From Haloarcula pelagica (lineage in GTDB: Archaea; Halobacteriota; Halobacteria; Halobacteriales; Haloarculaceae), in assembly GCF_030127105.1 (NCBI RefSeq), contig NZ_CP126161.1, forward strand, positions 2,852,001 to 2,916,000: a stretch of DNA of 64,000 nucleotides, written 5' to 3'. Positions 44,473 to 53,406 of this stretch are shown piece by piece. The first letter of the stretch is position 1. Each line of letters begins with the position of its first letter. The translations under genes and the position numbers were made by a program. The notes beneath the pieces are model-generated. The model searched no databases, was not told the origin of the DNA, and worked only from the letters and a program-made list of their open reading frames with translations.

Positions 44473-45471
44473 ATGATACCGACAGTCCTGCAGTCACGCG
44501 TCACGCTCGGTGGACTGTCGTTCGATCCGCTCGTGCTCTCGGAGCCGCTGATGTGGCTCGTCCTCGCGGCGTTTCTCGGGAGTGCCGTCCTCCACCGAAC
44601 CGACGAACGATGGGCACGGATCACGGCGGTCACCGGCTGGGGACTGTTCGGCGCGTTCTGGTTCGTGTTGATCCCGCATTTCGTCCTGACACAGAAGAGC
44701 TTCGTCGAGGGGATCGGCAGCGTCGCCGCGGTCCCGCTCTCGCTGTACACGGGGTATCTGCTGTGGAACGGACGTGATTCGCTGTTCGTACTGACACGGG
44801 CGATCGGGGCGATGGGGATCGTCTACGTTCCGTTCCTCACGATCGAGCCGCTACGGCAGTTCCTCGTCGAGGTAGTGACCGACCAGACCGCCTTTCTGAT
44901 GTCACTGCTGGGTGTCGATCCCGTCGTCGTCGACGGCTTCTCGCACAACGGGATCGAGATCGTCACCAAGCAGTACCCCTACGAGAGCACGTTCTGGTTC
45001 GACCACGAGGAGGGACCGATCACGTACAACATCCTCCTCGCCTGTACCGGGATCGGGAGCATCTCGATCTTCGCCGGCGCCATCCTGGCGGTGTCGGCAC
45101 CCTGGCGGCGAAAACTCCGGGCGCTGGCGGCGACGGCGGCGGTCATCTACGTCCTGAACCTGTTCCGGAACGTGTTCATCGGCCTCTCCTTTGGCCTCCA
45201 GCGGATGCAGGTCTTCGAGGGCGCCATCATGTCACTCTTTGGCGTCTCGGACCCGCGGCTGGTGTCGTACTACCTCGCGGATCGGATCCTCGCACAGGTC
45301 GGGTCCGTCGTCGTCCTCGTGGGGATCACCTGGATCCTCGTGCGTGAACTCCCGGAGATGACCGTTCTCGTCGAGGATCTGCTGTTCATGCTGACCGGGA
45401 CCGAGTACGATCTAGAAGCGGCGTTTCACGCGACCGACGGGGACGCGAACGCGACCCCCGGTGACGACTAG
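44473..45471 (+). CDS. artA: Archaeosortase A
   Basis: 332 residues with about eight helices. Catalytic Cys191 is in LLACTGIGS, with Arg232 in NLFRNVFIGL and Arg271 in YYLADRIL. The spacings (41 and 39 residues) equal those of the experimentally defined C173, R214 and R253 of Haloferax ArtA as I remember them. ArtA removes the C-terminal helix of PGF-CTERM proteins and links the new end to an archaetidyl lipid. The preceding gene encodes a PGF-CTERM protein, so enzyme and substrate are neighbours. A ~50-residue acidic tail follows the last helix. Its stop overlaps that of convergent dphB. Confidence 0.95.
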   Translation: MIPTVLQSRVTLGGLSFDPLVLSEPLMWLVLAAFLGSAVLHRTDERWARITAVTGWGLFGAFWFVLIPHFVLTQKSFVEGIGSVAAVPLSLYTGYLLWNGRDSLFVLTRAIGAMGIVYVPFLTIEPLRQFLVEVVTDQTAFLMSLLGVDPVVVDGFSHNGIEIVTKQYPYESTFWFDHEEGPITYNILLACTGIGSISIFAGAILAVSAPWRRKLRALAATAAVIYVLNLFRNVFIGLSFGLQRMQVFEGAIMSLFGVSDPRLVSYYLADRILAQVGSVVVLVGITWILVRELPEMTVLVEDLLFMLTGTEYDLEAAFHATDGDANATPGDD

Positions 45472-46250
45472 CGGTCCGCGGGAAGCCCGGCGAGTTCCGT
45501 CAGCGCGTCCGCTTCCATCGGGTGGAGGTCGGCGGGGAGCACGAGCAGATGCAGCGGACCGCCGAAGTCCCGTTCCGAGAGCGTCGTGAGTGTGTCGGCC
45601 ACGACTGTCGGGTCCGAACTCCCGGCACGCGCGACGACGACACCGAGTTGCTCGGGGAATGGATCGGCCAGGAGGCCGGCGGCGTGGTCTGCCGTCATGT
45701 ACGTCTCGTCGCTGTCGTCCCAGTGAGGATCGTCGACCTTGATATCTAAGTACACGAGTGTGTGCAGGTCACGGGCCAGGTTGGCCTCGATGGTCGAGAC
45801 GACGCTGTCGGGGACGCCGTCGGCGCCGTGAGCGCCCTCGAACGGGAGGGTCGTGGCCTTTCCGAAACGGTAGTTCTGGAGGCCGGTCAGTGATCCGGCG
45901 GCGGTCTGGGCGGTCGTCCCGTGGATCACGCGCGTCTCGATCCCGCGCTCGTGGGCGCGCAGCCGGAGGTCTGTGTGTGTCGTCGAGACCATCGTATCGC
46001 CCGCGGTCAGGAAGACCACGTCCGCGGTTTCGGCGGCGTCGAGCACGGGGTCGGGGTCCTGCTCGACGCCAGCGCGGTCACGGACCTCGATGTCGGTGTC
46101 GTGGAACGCTTCGAGCGATTCGATGTCGGTCCCGACCAGGCGGCTGGTGTAGAACTCCGCGAACACGCGGTCGGCGGCGGCGATCGCATCCCGACCGGCG
46201 AGCGTGACCGATCGTTCGTCGTAGAGTCCGAGGCCGACGAAGGTGAGCAT
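45468..46250 (-). CDS. dphB: Diphthine synthase
   Basis: 260 residues from ATG 46250 (MLTFVGLGLYDERSVTLAGR); the frame opens two codons earlier. Tetrapyrrole-methylase-type fold with 'VVFLTAGDTMVSTTHTDLRL', 'VIHGTTAQTAAGSLTGLQ' and 'NYRFGKATTLPFEG'. It methylates the modified histidine of elongation factor 2 with S-adenosylmethionine during diphthamide formation. Divergent from trm5. Confidence 0.93.
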   Translation of the reverse strand: MLTFVGLGLYDERSVTLAGRDAIAAADRVFAEFYTSRLVGTDIESLEAFHDTDIEVRDRAGVEQDPDPVLDAAETADVVFLTAGDTMVSTTHTDLRLRAHERGIETRVIHGTTAQTAAGSLTGLQNYRFGKATTLPFEGAHGADGVPDSVVSTIEANLARDLHTLVYLDIKVDDPHWDDSDETYMTADHAAGLLADPFPEQLGVVVARAGSSDPTVVADTLTTLSERDFGGPLHLLVLPADLHPMEADALTELAGLPADR

Positions 46251-46325
46251 ACCCACAGTCGGTCACCGGCGTGGATAAAGGGCCCGAAGCGTCAGGCTTA
46301 CCGCCGACCGCAGGGGAGAGGAGAT

Positions 46326-47306
46326 ATGGGCGTTCCCTGCGTTCGTGTCGCACGCGAGGACGGCGAGGCCACTCGCGGTCGGCTGGCCGAGGCCGGTCTC
46401 GTCGACGACGGCCACGATATCACGGTCGCCGACGGGTCGCTGTACATCCCGGTCACCGACCCGGCAGCGGTCCCCGAAGAGTTCGTCGTCGTCGAGTTCG
46501 ACGCACCGGTCCGCGAGGGGCAGACGATGCCGGCGGACCTGTTGTCGTTCGATCCCAGCTACGAGCGGATCGGGGAGACCGTCATCGTCGACGAAGACGA
46601 CCCGGACCGAGCGCGGGAACTCGCGGACGCGATTCTCGAATCGGACCTGCCCGTGACGACCGTCCTCGACCGCGCGTCGAAGATCAAGGGGACCGAGCGG
46701 GTCAGAGACTGGGACCTCCTGGCCGGCGACGATACGGAAGTGCTCCACCGGGAGTACGGGTCGGAGTTCCTGCTGGATCTGGCCGAGGTGTACTTCTCGC
46801 CGCGGCTGGCGACCGAGCGCCACCGAGTCGTCGAGAAGGTTCGACCGGGCGAACACGCGTTCGACATGTTCGCCGGGGTCGGCCCGTTCGTGATCCCGTT
46901 CGCCCGCCGGGGGGCGGTCTGTGTGGGGACGGACATCAACGAGACGGCCATCGACTATCTCCGGGAGAACGCGCGCCGGAACGGCGTCGCCGACAGGGTG
47001 ACCGCTATCTGTGGGGATGTCCGCGAGGTCGCCGGCGACTACGAGGGGTGGGCGGACCGGGTCGTGATGAACCTCCCCCACAGTGCCGACGAGTTCCTGG
47101 AGACCGCGGTCGCGCTGGCCGGCGACGACTGCTGGCTGCACTATTACGACATCCAACACGAGGACGACCCCTACGGACCGGGCGAGCGAGCGATCAGGGC
47201 GGCAGCGGAACCGGCCTACGACGTGTGCGTCGAGACGCGTCACACCGTCCGCTCGTACGCGCCACACGAGCACAACGTCGTCTTAGACGTTCACCTGACG
47301 AGGTGA
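46326..47306 (+). CDS. trm5: tRNA (guanine37-N1)-methyltransferase Trm5
   Basis: 326 residues from ATG 46326. The N-terminal D1-type domain leads into an RNA-binding part with 'DRASKIKGTERVRDWDLL'. The Rossmann domain has FDMFAGVGPFVIPFA and the NLPHSADEF catalytic motif (NLP). It methylates G37 next to the anticodon and prevents frameshifting. Length matches archaeal Trm5b. A Tyw2-type aminocarboxypropyl transferase is the main alternative, but the NLPH motif supports Trm5. Confidence 0.88.
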   Translation: MGVPCVRVAREDGEATRGRLAEAGLVDDGHDITVADGSLYIPVTDPAAVPEEFVVVEFDAPVREGQTMPADLLSFDPSYERIGETVIVDEDDPDRARELADAILESDLPVTTVLDRASKIKGTERVRDWDLLAGDDTEVLHREYGSEFLLDLAEVYFSPRLATERHRVVEKVRPGEHAFDMFAGVGPFVIPFARRGAVCVGTDINETAIDYLRENARRNGVADRVTAICGDVREVAGDYEGWADRVVMNLPHSADEFLETAVALAGDDCWLHYYDIQHEDDPYGPGERAIRAAAEPAYDVCVETRHTVRSYAPHEHNVVLDVHLTR

Positions 47307-47352
47307 GGCGAACAATTATGATGACCCGCGTGATGGTGCCAAACACCGACGG

Positions 47353-47604
47353 ATGGGTGTGAGCGTGGCCGACGACGTAGACGTACGTGACATCACGCCG
47401 ACCGCGTGGCGGTTGTTGCGTGTCGCGGCCGGGTTCGGACAGCGGGAGGTCGAGTCGGAGGTCGACGACATCATGCAAGCGCACATCTCGATGCTGGAAA
47501 GCGACACACGGAGTCTCTCGGAGGCGCGACTGGCGGAACTGTTTGCCCTCTATCGAGGCGAACTGGACGACGAACAGGTCTGTGTCCTGGTCGAACACTT
47601 CTAA
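47353..47604 (+). CDS. Small XRE-like helix-turn-helix protein
   Basis: 83 residues from ATG 47353. 'TAWRLLRVAAGFGQREVESE' and 'QAHISMLESDTRSLSEARL' form an XRE-type HTH whose second helix (QAHISMLES) reads like the recognition helix. A short acidic end (LDDEQVCVLVEHF) follows. It lies 34 bp before the DASS transporter gene on the same strand, so it may regulate it. No antitoxin partner is seen. Confidence 0.7.
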   Translation: MGVSVADDVDVRDITPTAWRLLRVAAGFGQREVESEVDDIMQAHISMLESDTRSLSEARLAELFALYRGELDDEQVCVLVEHF

Positions 47605-47638
47605 CGATGGCACCGAACTACCACCGGGAGACACGGCG

Positions 47639-49186
47639 ATGACCTGGCGTGGCCTCCAGACACCGCGTCGGACTGCCGGTGCCCTCGCCGTCGCGCTCGC
47701 GCTGACGGCAGGTGTCGCCGGTGCGCCGACGCCGCCGGGGCTCGGCCTGGCCGCACAGTACGCGCTGGCGACGATGGTGCTGGCGGCGACGCTGTGGGTC
47801 ACGACGGCGCTCCCGCTCCCGGTGACGGCGCTGTTGATACCGGTCGCGCTGACGGTCTTTGGCGTCTACGGGGAGATGGAGGCCGCACTCTCGGGCTTTG
47901 CCGATCCGCTGATCTTCCTCTTTATCGCGGGGTTCATGCTGGCCGAGACGCTCCAGACCCACAACATCGACCGCCGGATCGCGCTGTATCTCATCAACCG
48001 ACTCGGCCGGTCGCCCCGGATGCTCATTCTGGCGATCATGATCGCGACGGCGGGGCTGTCGATGTGGGTCTCGAACACGGCGACGACGGCGATGATGACG
48101 CCGGTCGCACTGGGTGTCCTGGCGGAGGTCGTCGGCCGGGAAGCGACCGAGGACGGCGTCTCGAACATGCGTGTGGCGACGCTTCTGGGAACGGCCTACG
48201 CGGCGAGCGTCGGCGGTGTCGGGACGCTGATCGGGACCCCGCCGAACGTCGTCGCCGTGGCCTTCCTCGACCAGTTGGTCGGGGTGGAGATCTCGTTCGC
48301 CCAGTGGCTCGCGGTCGGACTCCCGATCGTCGTGATCACGCTCCCGCTGACCTGGTACGTGCTGACGTTCTGGCTGTACCCACCGGAGATCGACGACGTG
48401 ACCGACGCACAGGCCCAGGCGGGCCAGTACCTCCAGGAGGAAGGCCCGCTGTCGCCGGCCGGCCGCCGCGCGGCGTACATCTTCGCTGCGACGGCCGGCC
48501 TGTGGATTCTCGGAGGGCTCGGTGTGCTGTTCCAGGGGCTGGTCCCCGAGCCGTGGTTCGTGACGCTGTTTGGCGGCTCGGGCGAGACGATATTCGGGCT
48601 GTCCGGCCACCGCGGGATCCTCTATTTCGTCGTCGTCGGGCTGTTCGCCATCCCTGCGCTGGTCCTCTCGGGGGCCGACGAGTGGGAGAACCTCGTCGAG
48701 ATCGACTGGGGGACGATCATCCTCTTTGGCGGAGGGATCTCGCTGGCCGACGCGCTCGCGGAGACGAACGCGACGGAGTGGCTCGCCCGCTCGGTGTTCG
48801 ACGCGGTCGTCGGCGCGCCGCTCGTGCTCGTGGTACTGGCGGTCGTGGTCTTCACCGTTCTGGTGACCGAACTCTCCTCGAACACGGCGACGACGACGAT
48901 CGTCGCGCCGGTACTCATCGGAGTCGGGAGTGTGTTGTCGGGTACGCTGGGTGTCGATCCTGTTCCTGCGGCGATCTTCCTCACCGTCACCGGCGCCATC
49001 GCGGCGAGTTTCGCCTTCGCTTTGCCCGTGGCGACGCCGCCAAACGCCATCGTCTTCGGCAGCGGACACCTCCGGCAGCGGGACATGATCCGCGCAGGTG
49101 TCGTGTTGAACGTGTTGATGACGCTCGTGCTCACCGCGCTGGTCGTCGTCTTCTTCGCGACGATCTGGCCAACGATTCTTTGGTGA
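47639..49186 (+). CDS. SLC13/DASS-family anion:sodium symporter
   Basis: 515 residues and about 12 helices in two related halves. The SNT motifs of the family occur twice: 'GLSMWVSNTATTAMMTPVAL' and 'TELSSNTATTTIVAP'. 'IGTPPNVVAVAF' and PVATPPNAIVFGSG form the matching hairpins. These proteins import dicarboxylates, citrate or sulfate with Na+. The presence of TPPN in both halves favours the dicarboxylate/phosphate-sulfate type. The upstream HTH gene may be its regulator. Confidence 0.88.
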   Translation: MTWRGLQTPRRTAGALAVALALTAGVAGAPTPPGLGLAAQYALATMVLAATLWVTTALPLPVTALLIPVALTVFGVYGEMEAALSGFADPLIFLFIAGFMLAETLQTHNIDRRIALYLINRLGRSPRMLILAIMIATAGLSMWVSNTATTAMMTPVALGVLAEVVGREATEDGVSNMRVATLLGTAYAASVGGVGTLIGTPPNVVAVAFLDQLVGVEISFAQWLAVGLPIVVITLPLTWYVLTFWLYPPEIDDVTDAQAQAGQYLQEEGPLSPAGRRAAYIFAATAGLWILGGLGVLFQGLVPEPWFVTLFGGSGETIFGLSGHRGILYFVVVGLFAIPALVLSGADEWENLVEIDWGTIILFGGGISLADALAETNATEWLARSVFDAVVGAPLVLVVLAVVVFTVLVTELSSNTATTTIVAPVLIGVGSVLSGTLGVDPVPAAIFLTVTGAIAASFAFALPVATPPNAIVFGSGHLRQRDMIRAGVVLNVLMTLVLTALVVVFFATIWPTILW

Positions 49187-49247
49187 CCGAGTTAACTCCT
49201 GTCAGTATTCTTGTTTTTACCTGCTTGTTGCGGAATAATCCTCAATG

Positions 49248-49301
49248 TTTATTAATGCGGATCACAACGGCCTGTATAGGGCGTGTATCACTGATACACG
49301 C
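49248..49301 (+). promoter_or_regulatory. Promoter and perfect palindromic operator of the liv operon
   Basis: A TTTATTAAT box (49248-49256) predicts transcription from about 49280. Directly there lies GCGTGTATCA-C-TGATACACGC (49281-49301), a perfect 10-bp inverted repeat around one base, ending 13 bp before the ATG at 49315. Position over the start site is typical for a repressor. As RNA it would form a tight hairpin near the 5' end. Confidence 0.75.
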
Positions 49302-49314
49302 ACGTACCGAAGCT

Positions 49315-50661
49315 ATGACCCGAAAACACGACCGAAGACAGTTCCTCAAGATTGCAGGGAGTACAGGCGTGATTGGGCTGACGGGCCTCTCCGGTTGCTC
49401 CGGAGACGGCGGCAGCGGCGGTGGTGGCGACGGCGGAAGTGGCGACGGCGGCAGTGGTGACGGCGGAAGCGGCGACGGCGGCAGCGGTGACGGCGGTTCG
49501 ACAGGCGAGAGCGGCGGCGGGTCGAACGTGCTCACACTCGGCGGTTCGATGAGCCTGTCGGGCGACAACGCCGACCTCGGGCAGCTGTATCGGGACGCCT
49601 ACGAACTCACGATCCAGCGAATCAACGAGAGCGGCGGTGTCGAGGCGGGTGACGGCAACACCTACGAACTGGAGATGATCCTCCGGGACGACGGGACCGA
49701 CGCCTCGACCTCGAAGTCGATCTACCAGGAGCTGATCGACCGCGAAAATGTCGACTATCTCTTGGGACCGTACTCCAGTACGGTGACGCTGCCGGCCAGT
49801 GCGGTCGCCGCACAGAACCAGAAGCCGATGGTCGAGGGCGGTGGCGCGAGCCCCGAGATCTTCGCGCAGGGCAACGAGTGGATCTTCGGCCTCCTGCCGA
49901 CGGCCAACAAGTACGCCGGGTCGTTCATCGACATGTGTCTCGCACAGGAGGAGACGCCCGAATCCATCGCGATTCTCGCGGAGGACGGCACGTTCAGCCA
50001 GTCCACCGCAGAGGGTGCCAGACAGAAGATCGAGCAGACCGACCTCGAACTGGTCGTCGACCAGACGTTCCCGTCGAGCACCTCCGACCTCTCGACGAAC
50101 CTCGGCCGAGTCCGAGACAACGACGCCGACATCCTGCTGTTGTGTGCCCACCAGAAGCACAACATCATCCTGGCCAACCAGATGGAGAGCCAGAACGTCA
50201 ACGTCGACGCGGCGATGGGGACCGTCGGCAGCCTCAACGACTCGTTCAAAAACGAGGTCGGCGCTAACGGCGACTACATGTACGGTCCCTCCTCGTGGGC
50301 GGTCAACGCGAACTTCGACGACCCGGTGTACGGCCAGACCGGCGACTTCGTCTCGGCGATCGAGGAGAACTACGGGTACACGCCGGACTACCACAGCGCG
50401 GCCGGCGAGGCCGTCATCTTGACGTTCATGAACGCGTTCCAGAACGTCGACGAGGTCGCGCCGACGCCCGTGCGCAACGAGATCCGGAACTCGGACTTCT
50501 CGTCGGTGTACGGCACCGTCGCCTTCGACGACTCCGGTGTCATCAACAAGAACATGCTGGTCTACCAGTGGCAACCTGACCCCGGCCTCCAGATCACCTA
50601 CCCCGACAACGTCGCTCAGTCCGAACCCATCTACCCGATGCCGGACTGGAGTGAACGCTAA
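49315..50661 (+). CDS. livJ: Branched-chain amino acid (or related) ABC transporter binding protein
   Basis: 448 residues. Twin-arginine lipoprotein signal: RRQFLKIAGS with lipobox LTGLSGC, so it is exported folded and lipid-anchored. A Gly/Ser/Asp linker of about 40 residues follows. The periplasmic-binding type I fold runs to the end ('TLGGSMSLSGDNADLGQLYR', 'AEDGTFSQSTAEGARQKIEQ'). First gene of livJ-H-M-G-F-usp. Ligand could be branched-chain amino acids, urea, amides or another small amine. Confidence 0.88.
   Translation: MTRKHDRRQFLKIAGSTGVIGLTGLSGCSGDGGSGGGGDGGSGDGGSGDGGSGDGGSGDGGSTGESGGGSNVLTLGGSMSLSGDNADLGQLYRDAYELTIQRINESGGVEAGDGNTYELEMILRDDGTDASTSKSIYQELIDRENVDYLLGPYSSTVTLPASAVAAQNQKPMVEGGGASPEIFAQGNEWIFGLLPTANKYAGSFIDMCLAQEETPESIAILAEDGTFSQSTAEGARQKIEQTDLELVVDQTFPSSTSDLSTNLGRVRDNDADILLLCAHQKHNIILANQMESQNVNVDAAMGTVGSLNDSFKNEVGANGDYMYGPSSWAVNANFDDPVYGQTGDFVSAIEENYGYTPDYHSAAGEAVILTFMNAFQNVDEVAPTPVRNEIRNSDFSSVYGTVAFDDSGVINKNMLVYQWQPDPGLQITYPDNVAQSEPIYPMPDWSER
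49402..49500 (+). repeat. Gly/Ser/Asp-coding repeat in the binding-protein linker
   Basis: Repeats of GGCGACGGCGGAAGT type encode GSGDGG units directly after the lipobox cysteine. It forms a flexible, acidic tether between lipid anchor and ligand-binding domain, prone to copy-number change without loss of frame. Confidence 0.8.
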
Positions 50662-50665
50662 GACG

Positions 50666-51553
50666 ATGGCGGCGACACAGTTCGTCGTCAACGGCCTGCT
50701 CGTCGGAGCGCTGTTCGCGGCGGTCGCTGTCGGCTTCGCACTCATCTGGGGCGTCGTCGACATCATCAACCTCGCACACGGCGAGATGGTGATGCTGGGC
50801 GGCTACACGTCCTACTGGGTGCTGTCGTTAGTGACGGGCAACGCGGAGGGGTCGCCGCTGCTGTTCCTGGCGACCGTCCCGGTCGCTATCGGCGTGCTGT
50901 TCGTCGTCGGCTACGCGCTCCAGCGGACGCTCGTCTCACGGGTCATCGGGACGGACATCTTCCTGACGCTGCTCGTGACCTTCGGGGCGAGTATCGCCAT
51001 CCAGCAACTGGCCCTGCAGGCCTGGTCGGCCAATCCACGGTCGATCCGGGTCGCCTTCGCCGACCCGTCGCTGACGGTCGCGGGCGTCGTCGTTCCGAAG
51101 ATGAAACTCGTCGCGTTCGTCGGGGCACTGGTCCTGACCGCACTGTTGTTCGTCTTCCTGAAACAGACCCGGACCGGACGGGCGATCCGCGCGGTCGCAC
51201 AGAACCCCGAGGCAGCTGCCCTCGTGGGTATCGACGTGGAACACACCCGGGCGATGACCTTCGGGCTCTCGTCGGCGATCGCCGGCGGCGTGGGTTCGTT
51301 CATCGCGGTCATCCTCAACATCCAGCCACAGATGGGACTGATCTACACGCTCAAGAGCTTCGTCATCGTCGTCTTCGGCGGCGTGGGTTCGATCCCCGGC
51401 GCGCTCGTCGGCGGCCTCCTGCTCGGGTCGGTCGAGGAACTGGTCGCCGGGTTCGTCTCCTCACAGTGGACGCTCGCGGTCAGTTTCTCGCTGCTGATCG
51501 TCCTGCTCGTGGTCAAACCCAAGGGCCTGTTCGGTGAGGGGGTGAACGAATGA
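50666..51553 (+). CDS. livH: Liv-type ABC permease LivH
   Basis: 295 residues from ATG 50666. Eight helices. 'IWGVVDIINLAHGEMVMLGG' and 'AVAQNPEAAALVGIDVEHTR' are the LivH signatures (the latter is the coupling helix), and 'VFGGVGSIPGALVGGLLLG' is the C-terminal conserved loop. It pairs with LivM in the membrane. Start 4 bp after livJ; stop overlaps livM (ATGA). Confidence 0.93.
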   Translation: MAATQFVVNGLLVGALFAAVAVGFALIWGVVDIINLAHGEMVMLGGYTSYWVLSLVTGNAEGSPLLFLATVPVAIGVLFVVGYALQRTLVSRVIGTDIFLTLLVTFGASIAIQQLALQAWSANPRSIRVAFADPSLTVAGVVVPKMKLVAFVGALVLTALLFVFLKQTRTGRAIRAVAQNPEAAALVGIDVEHTRAMTFGLSSAIAGGVGSFIAVILNIQPQMGLIYTLKSFVIVVFGGVGSIPGALVGGLLLGSVEELVAGFVSSQWTLAVSFSLLIVLLVVKPKGLFGEGVNE

Positions 51554-52623
51554 GCACCGAGACCGACGACTCCGGACTCCTCAGGTCGGTCTTCCCGCCC
51601 GACCAGATCGACCGGCTGTTCCGGATCTGTGACGCCCACGGCTGGAAGCTCATCCTTGCCGGTGCGGTCTTCGGTGCGCTCCCGCCTGTCCTTGGCCTCC
51701 AGTCGGGGTACTACATGACCGTCCTCTCGGAGATGTACCTCTTTGCGATCCTGGCGCTGTCGTGGGACATCGTCGGCGGGCAGACCGGCTACCCGAGTTT
51801 CGGGAACATGGCCTTCTTCGGGATCGGCGCGTACACGACGGCGATCCTGGTCAAGGACTTCGCGGTCGCGTTCCCGGCGGCGTTCGTCGTCGCCGGCCTG
51901 GTCGCGACCGCCTTCGCCCTGGTCATCGGGATCATCGTCCTGCGGCTACGGGGCCACTACTTCGCGATCGCGACGCTCGGAGTGTTGCTCGCGGCCCAGC
52001 AGGTCTCCCGGAATCTCGACATCACCGGCGGCGCAAGCGGAAAGATCCTGCTGGAGACGCCTTCGGGGACGGAGTTCTACTACCTGTTCCTGGGCGTCCT
52101 GGTCGCCGAAGCGGCGGTGATCTACTACCTCTCGGGCACCCGGTTCGGGTTCGTGCTCAACGCCATCCGGGACGACGAGGGCAAGGCCACCGCCATGGGA
52201 TTCAACACGACCTACTACAAGACCGCCGCGTGGATGCTGGCGGCGATGTTCACCGGCTTCGCCGGCGGCGCCTACAGTCTGTTCAACACGTTCATCGACC
52301 CACAGACCGCCTACAACGGCGCCTGGAACGTGGAACTGATCGCGATGGCGTTGCTGGGCGGATCCGGGACCGTCGCCGGTCCGATCATCGGTGCCTTCGG
52401 CCTGCATACGGTCATCGAGGTCGTCGAGACCTACGCCGTGGGCTGGCAACTCGTCCTGTTGGGCCTTGCGGTCATCGTGACCGTGATCGTCATCCCGAAG
52501 GGGCTGGTGGGCTCGCTACGGGAGTACGCCAGCCAGATGGAGTACTACAAACACGGCGGGATGGCTGCCGCCGACGACAGCGCCGACACGGACGACTCGG
52601 CCGCGGGAGGTGACTCCCCGTGA
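51550..52623 (+). CDS. livM: Liv-type ABC permease LivM
   Basis: 357 residues, about nine helices. 'LSWDIVGGQTGYPSFGNMAF' is the LivM opening motif, 'NAIRDDEGKATAMGFNTTYY' the coupling helix, and 'LLGGSGTVAGPIIGAF' the conserved loop. Second membrane subunit. Its C-terminal 25 residues are an acidic tail outside the usual family length. It overlaps livH and livG by 4 bp each. Confidence 0.93.
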   Translation: MSTETDDSGLLRSVFPPDQIDRLFRICDAHGWKLILAGAVFGALPPVLGLQSGYYMTVLSEMYLFAILALSWDIVGGQTGYPSFGNMAFFGIGAYTTAILVKDFAVAFPAAFVVAGLVATAFALVIGIIVLRLRGHYFAIATLGVLLAAQQVSRNLDITGGASGKILLETPSGTEFYYLFLGVLVAEAAVIYYLSGTRFGFVLNAIRDDEGKATAMGFNTTYYKTAAWMLAAMFTGFAGGAYSLFNTFIDPQTAYNGAWNVELIAMALLGGSGTVAGPIIGAFGLHTVIEVVETYAVGWQLVLLGLAVIVTVIVIPKGLVGSLREYASQMEYYKHGGMAAADDSADTDDSAAGGDSP

Positions 52624-53405
52624 GCCAGGCCACCGACGCGCCGGTGACCGACCCACAGGGTGACCGTGCCGTCCTCCGGACCGACGGCGTTACCAAACGT
52701 TTCGGTGGGTTGACCGCCGTCGACGATGTCGACATCCAGGTCGACGAAGGCGAGATCGTCGGACTCATCGGGCCCAACGGTGCCGGAAAGTCGACGCTGT
52801 TCAACTGCATCACCGGCACGCTCGACGCCGACGAGGGCAGCGTCTACCTCCAGGGAGAAGACGTGACCGACTGGCCCGAGTACAAGATCGCCCGGGCGGG
52901 ACTCGGACGGATGTTCCAGGAGACCCGGATCTTCGGGGACATGACCGTCCGGAAGAACCTCCTGATCGCGGCTCAAGAGGCCGGTGCCGGCGCGGGGAAC
53001 CTCCTGCGCCGGCCCGACGACTCGCTGCTGGGCCGTGCCGACGAACTACTGGAGTACGTCGACCTGGGCGGGCTGGCGGACGTACGGGCCGGCCGACTGA
53101 GCTTCGGCCAGCAGAAGCTCATCGAGTTCGCGATGGCGCTGATGTCCGACCCGGAGATCATGCTGATGGACGAACCCGCCGGGGGGATCAACCCCTCGAT
53201 GGTCGAGAAGCTCATCGAGTACATCCGCACCGCGAACACCGACGAGGAGGCGACGATCTTCCTGATCGAACACAACATGGACTTCGTCATGGAGATCGCC
53301 GACCGGATCTACGTGCTGGCCCACGGCGAGCGCATCGCCGAGGGCACGCCCGAACAGATCCAGAACGACCAGCGCGTCCTCGACGCGTATCTGGGGAGGG
53401 AATGA
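52620..53405 (+). CDS. livG: Liv-type ABC ATPase LivG
   Basis: 261 residues from GTG 52620, overlapping the livM stop (GTGA). Walker A GLIGPNGAGKSTLFNC, signature LSFGQQKLIEFAMALM, Walker B IMLMDEPAGGINPSMVEK, and the LivG-type extended tail 'GERIAEGTPEQIQNDQRVLD'. One of two energising subunits of the transporter. Confidence 0.93.
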   Translation: MSQATDAPVTDPQGDRAVLRTDGVTKRFGGLTAVDDVDIQVDEGEIVGLIGPNGAGKSTLFNCITGTLDADEGSVYLQGEDVTDWPEYKIARAGLGRMFQETRIFGDMTVRKNLLIAAQEAGAGAGNLLRRPDDSLLGRADELLEYVDLGGLADVRAGRLSFGQQKLIEFAMALMSDPEIMLMDEPAGGINPSMVEKLIEYIRTANTDEEATIFLIEHNMDFVMEIADRIYVLAHGERIAEGTPEQIQNDQRVLDAYLGRE

Positions 53406-53406
53406 G

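Noticed and set aside
41252-44497. 1081-residue open frame on the - strand opposite the S-layer gene
   Set aside because: Shadow frame. The + strand carries signal peptide, sequons and PGF-CTERM, while the reverse has no start context and a repetitive Val/Asp/Arg composition.
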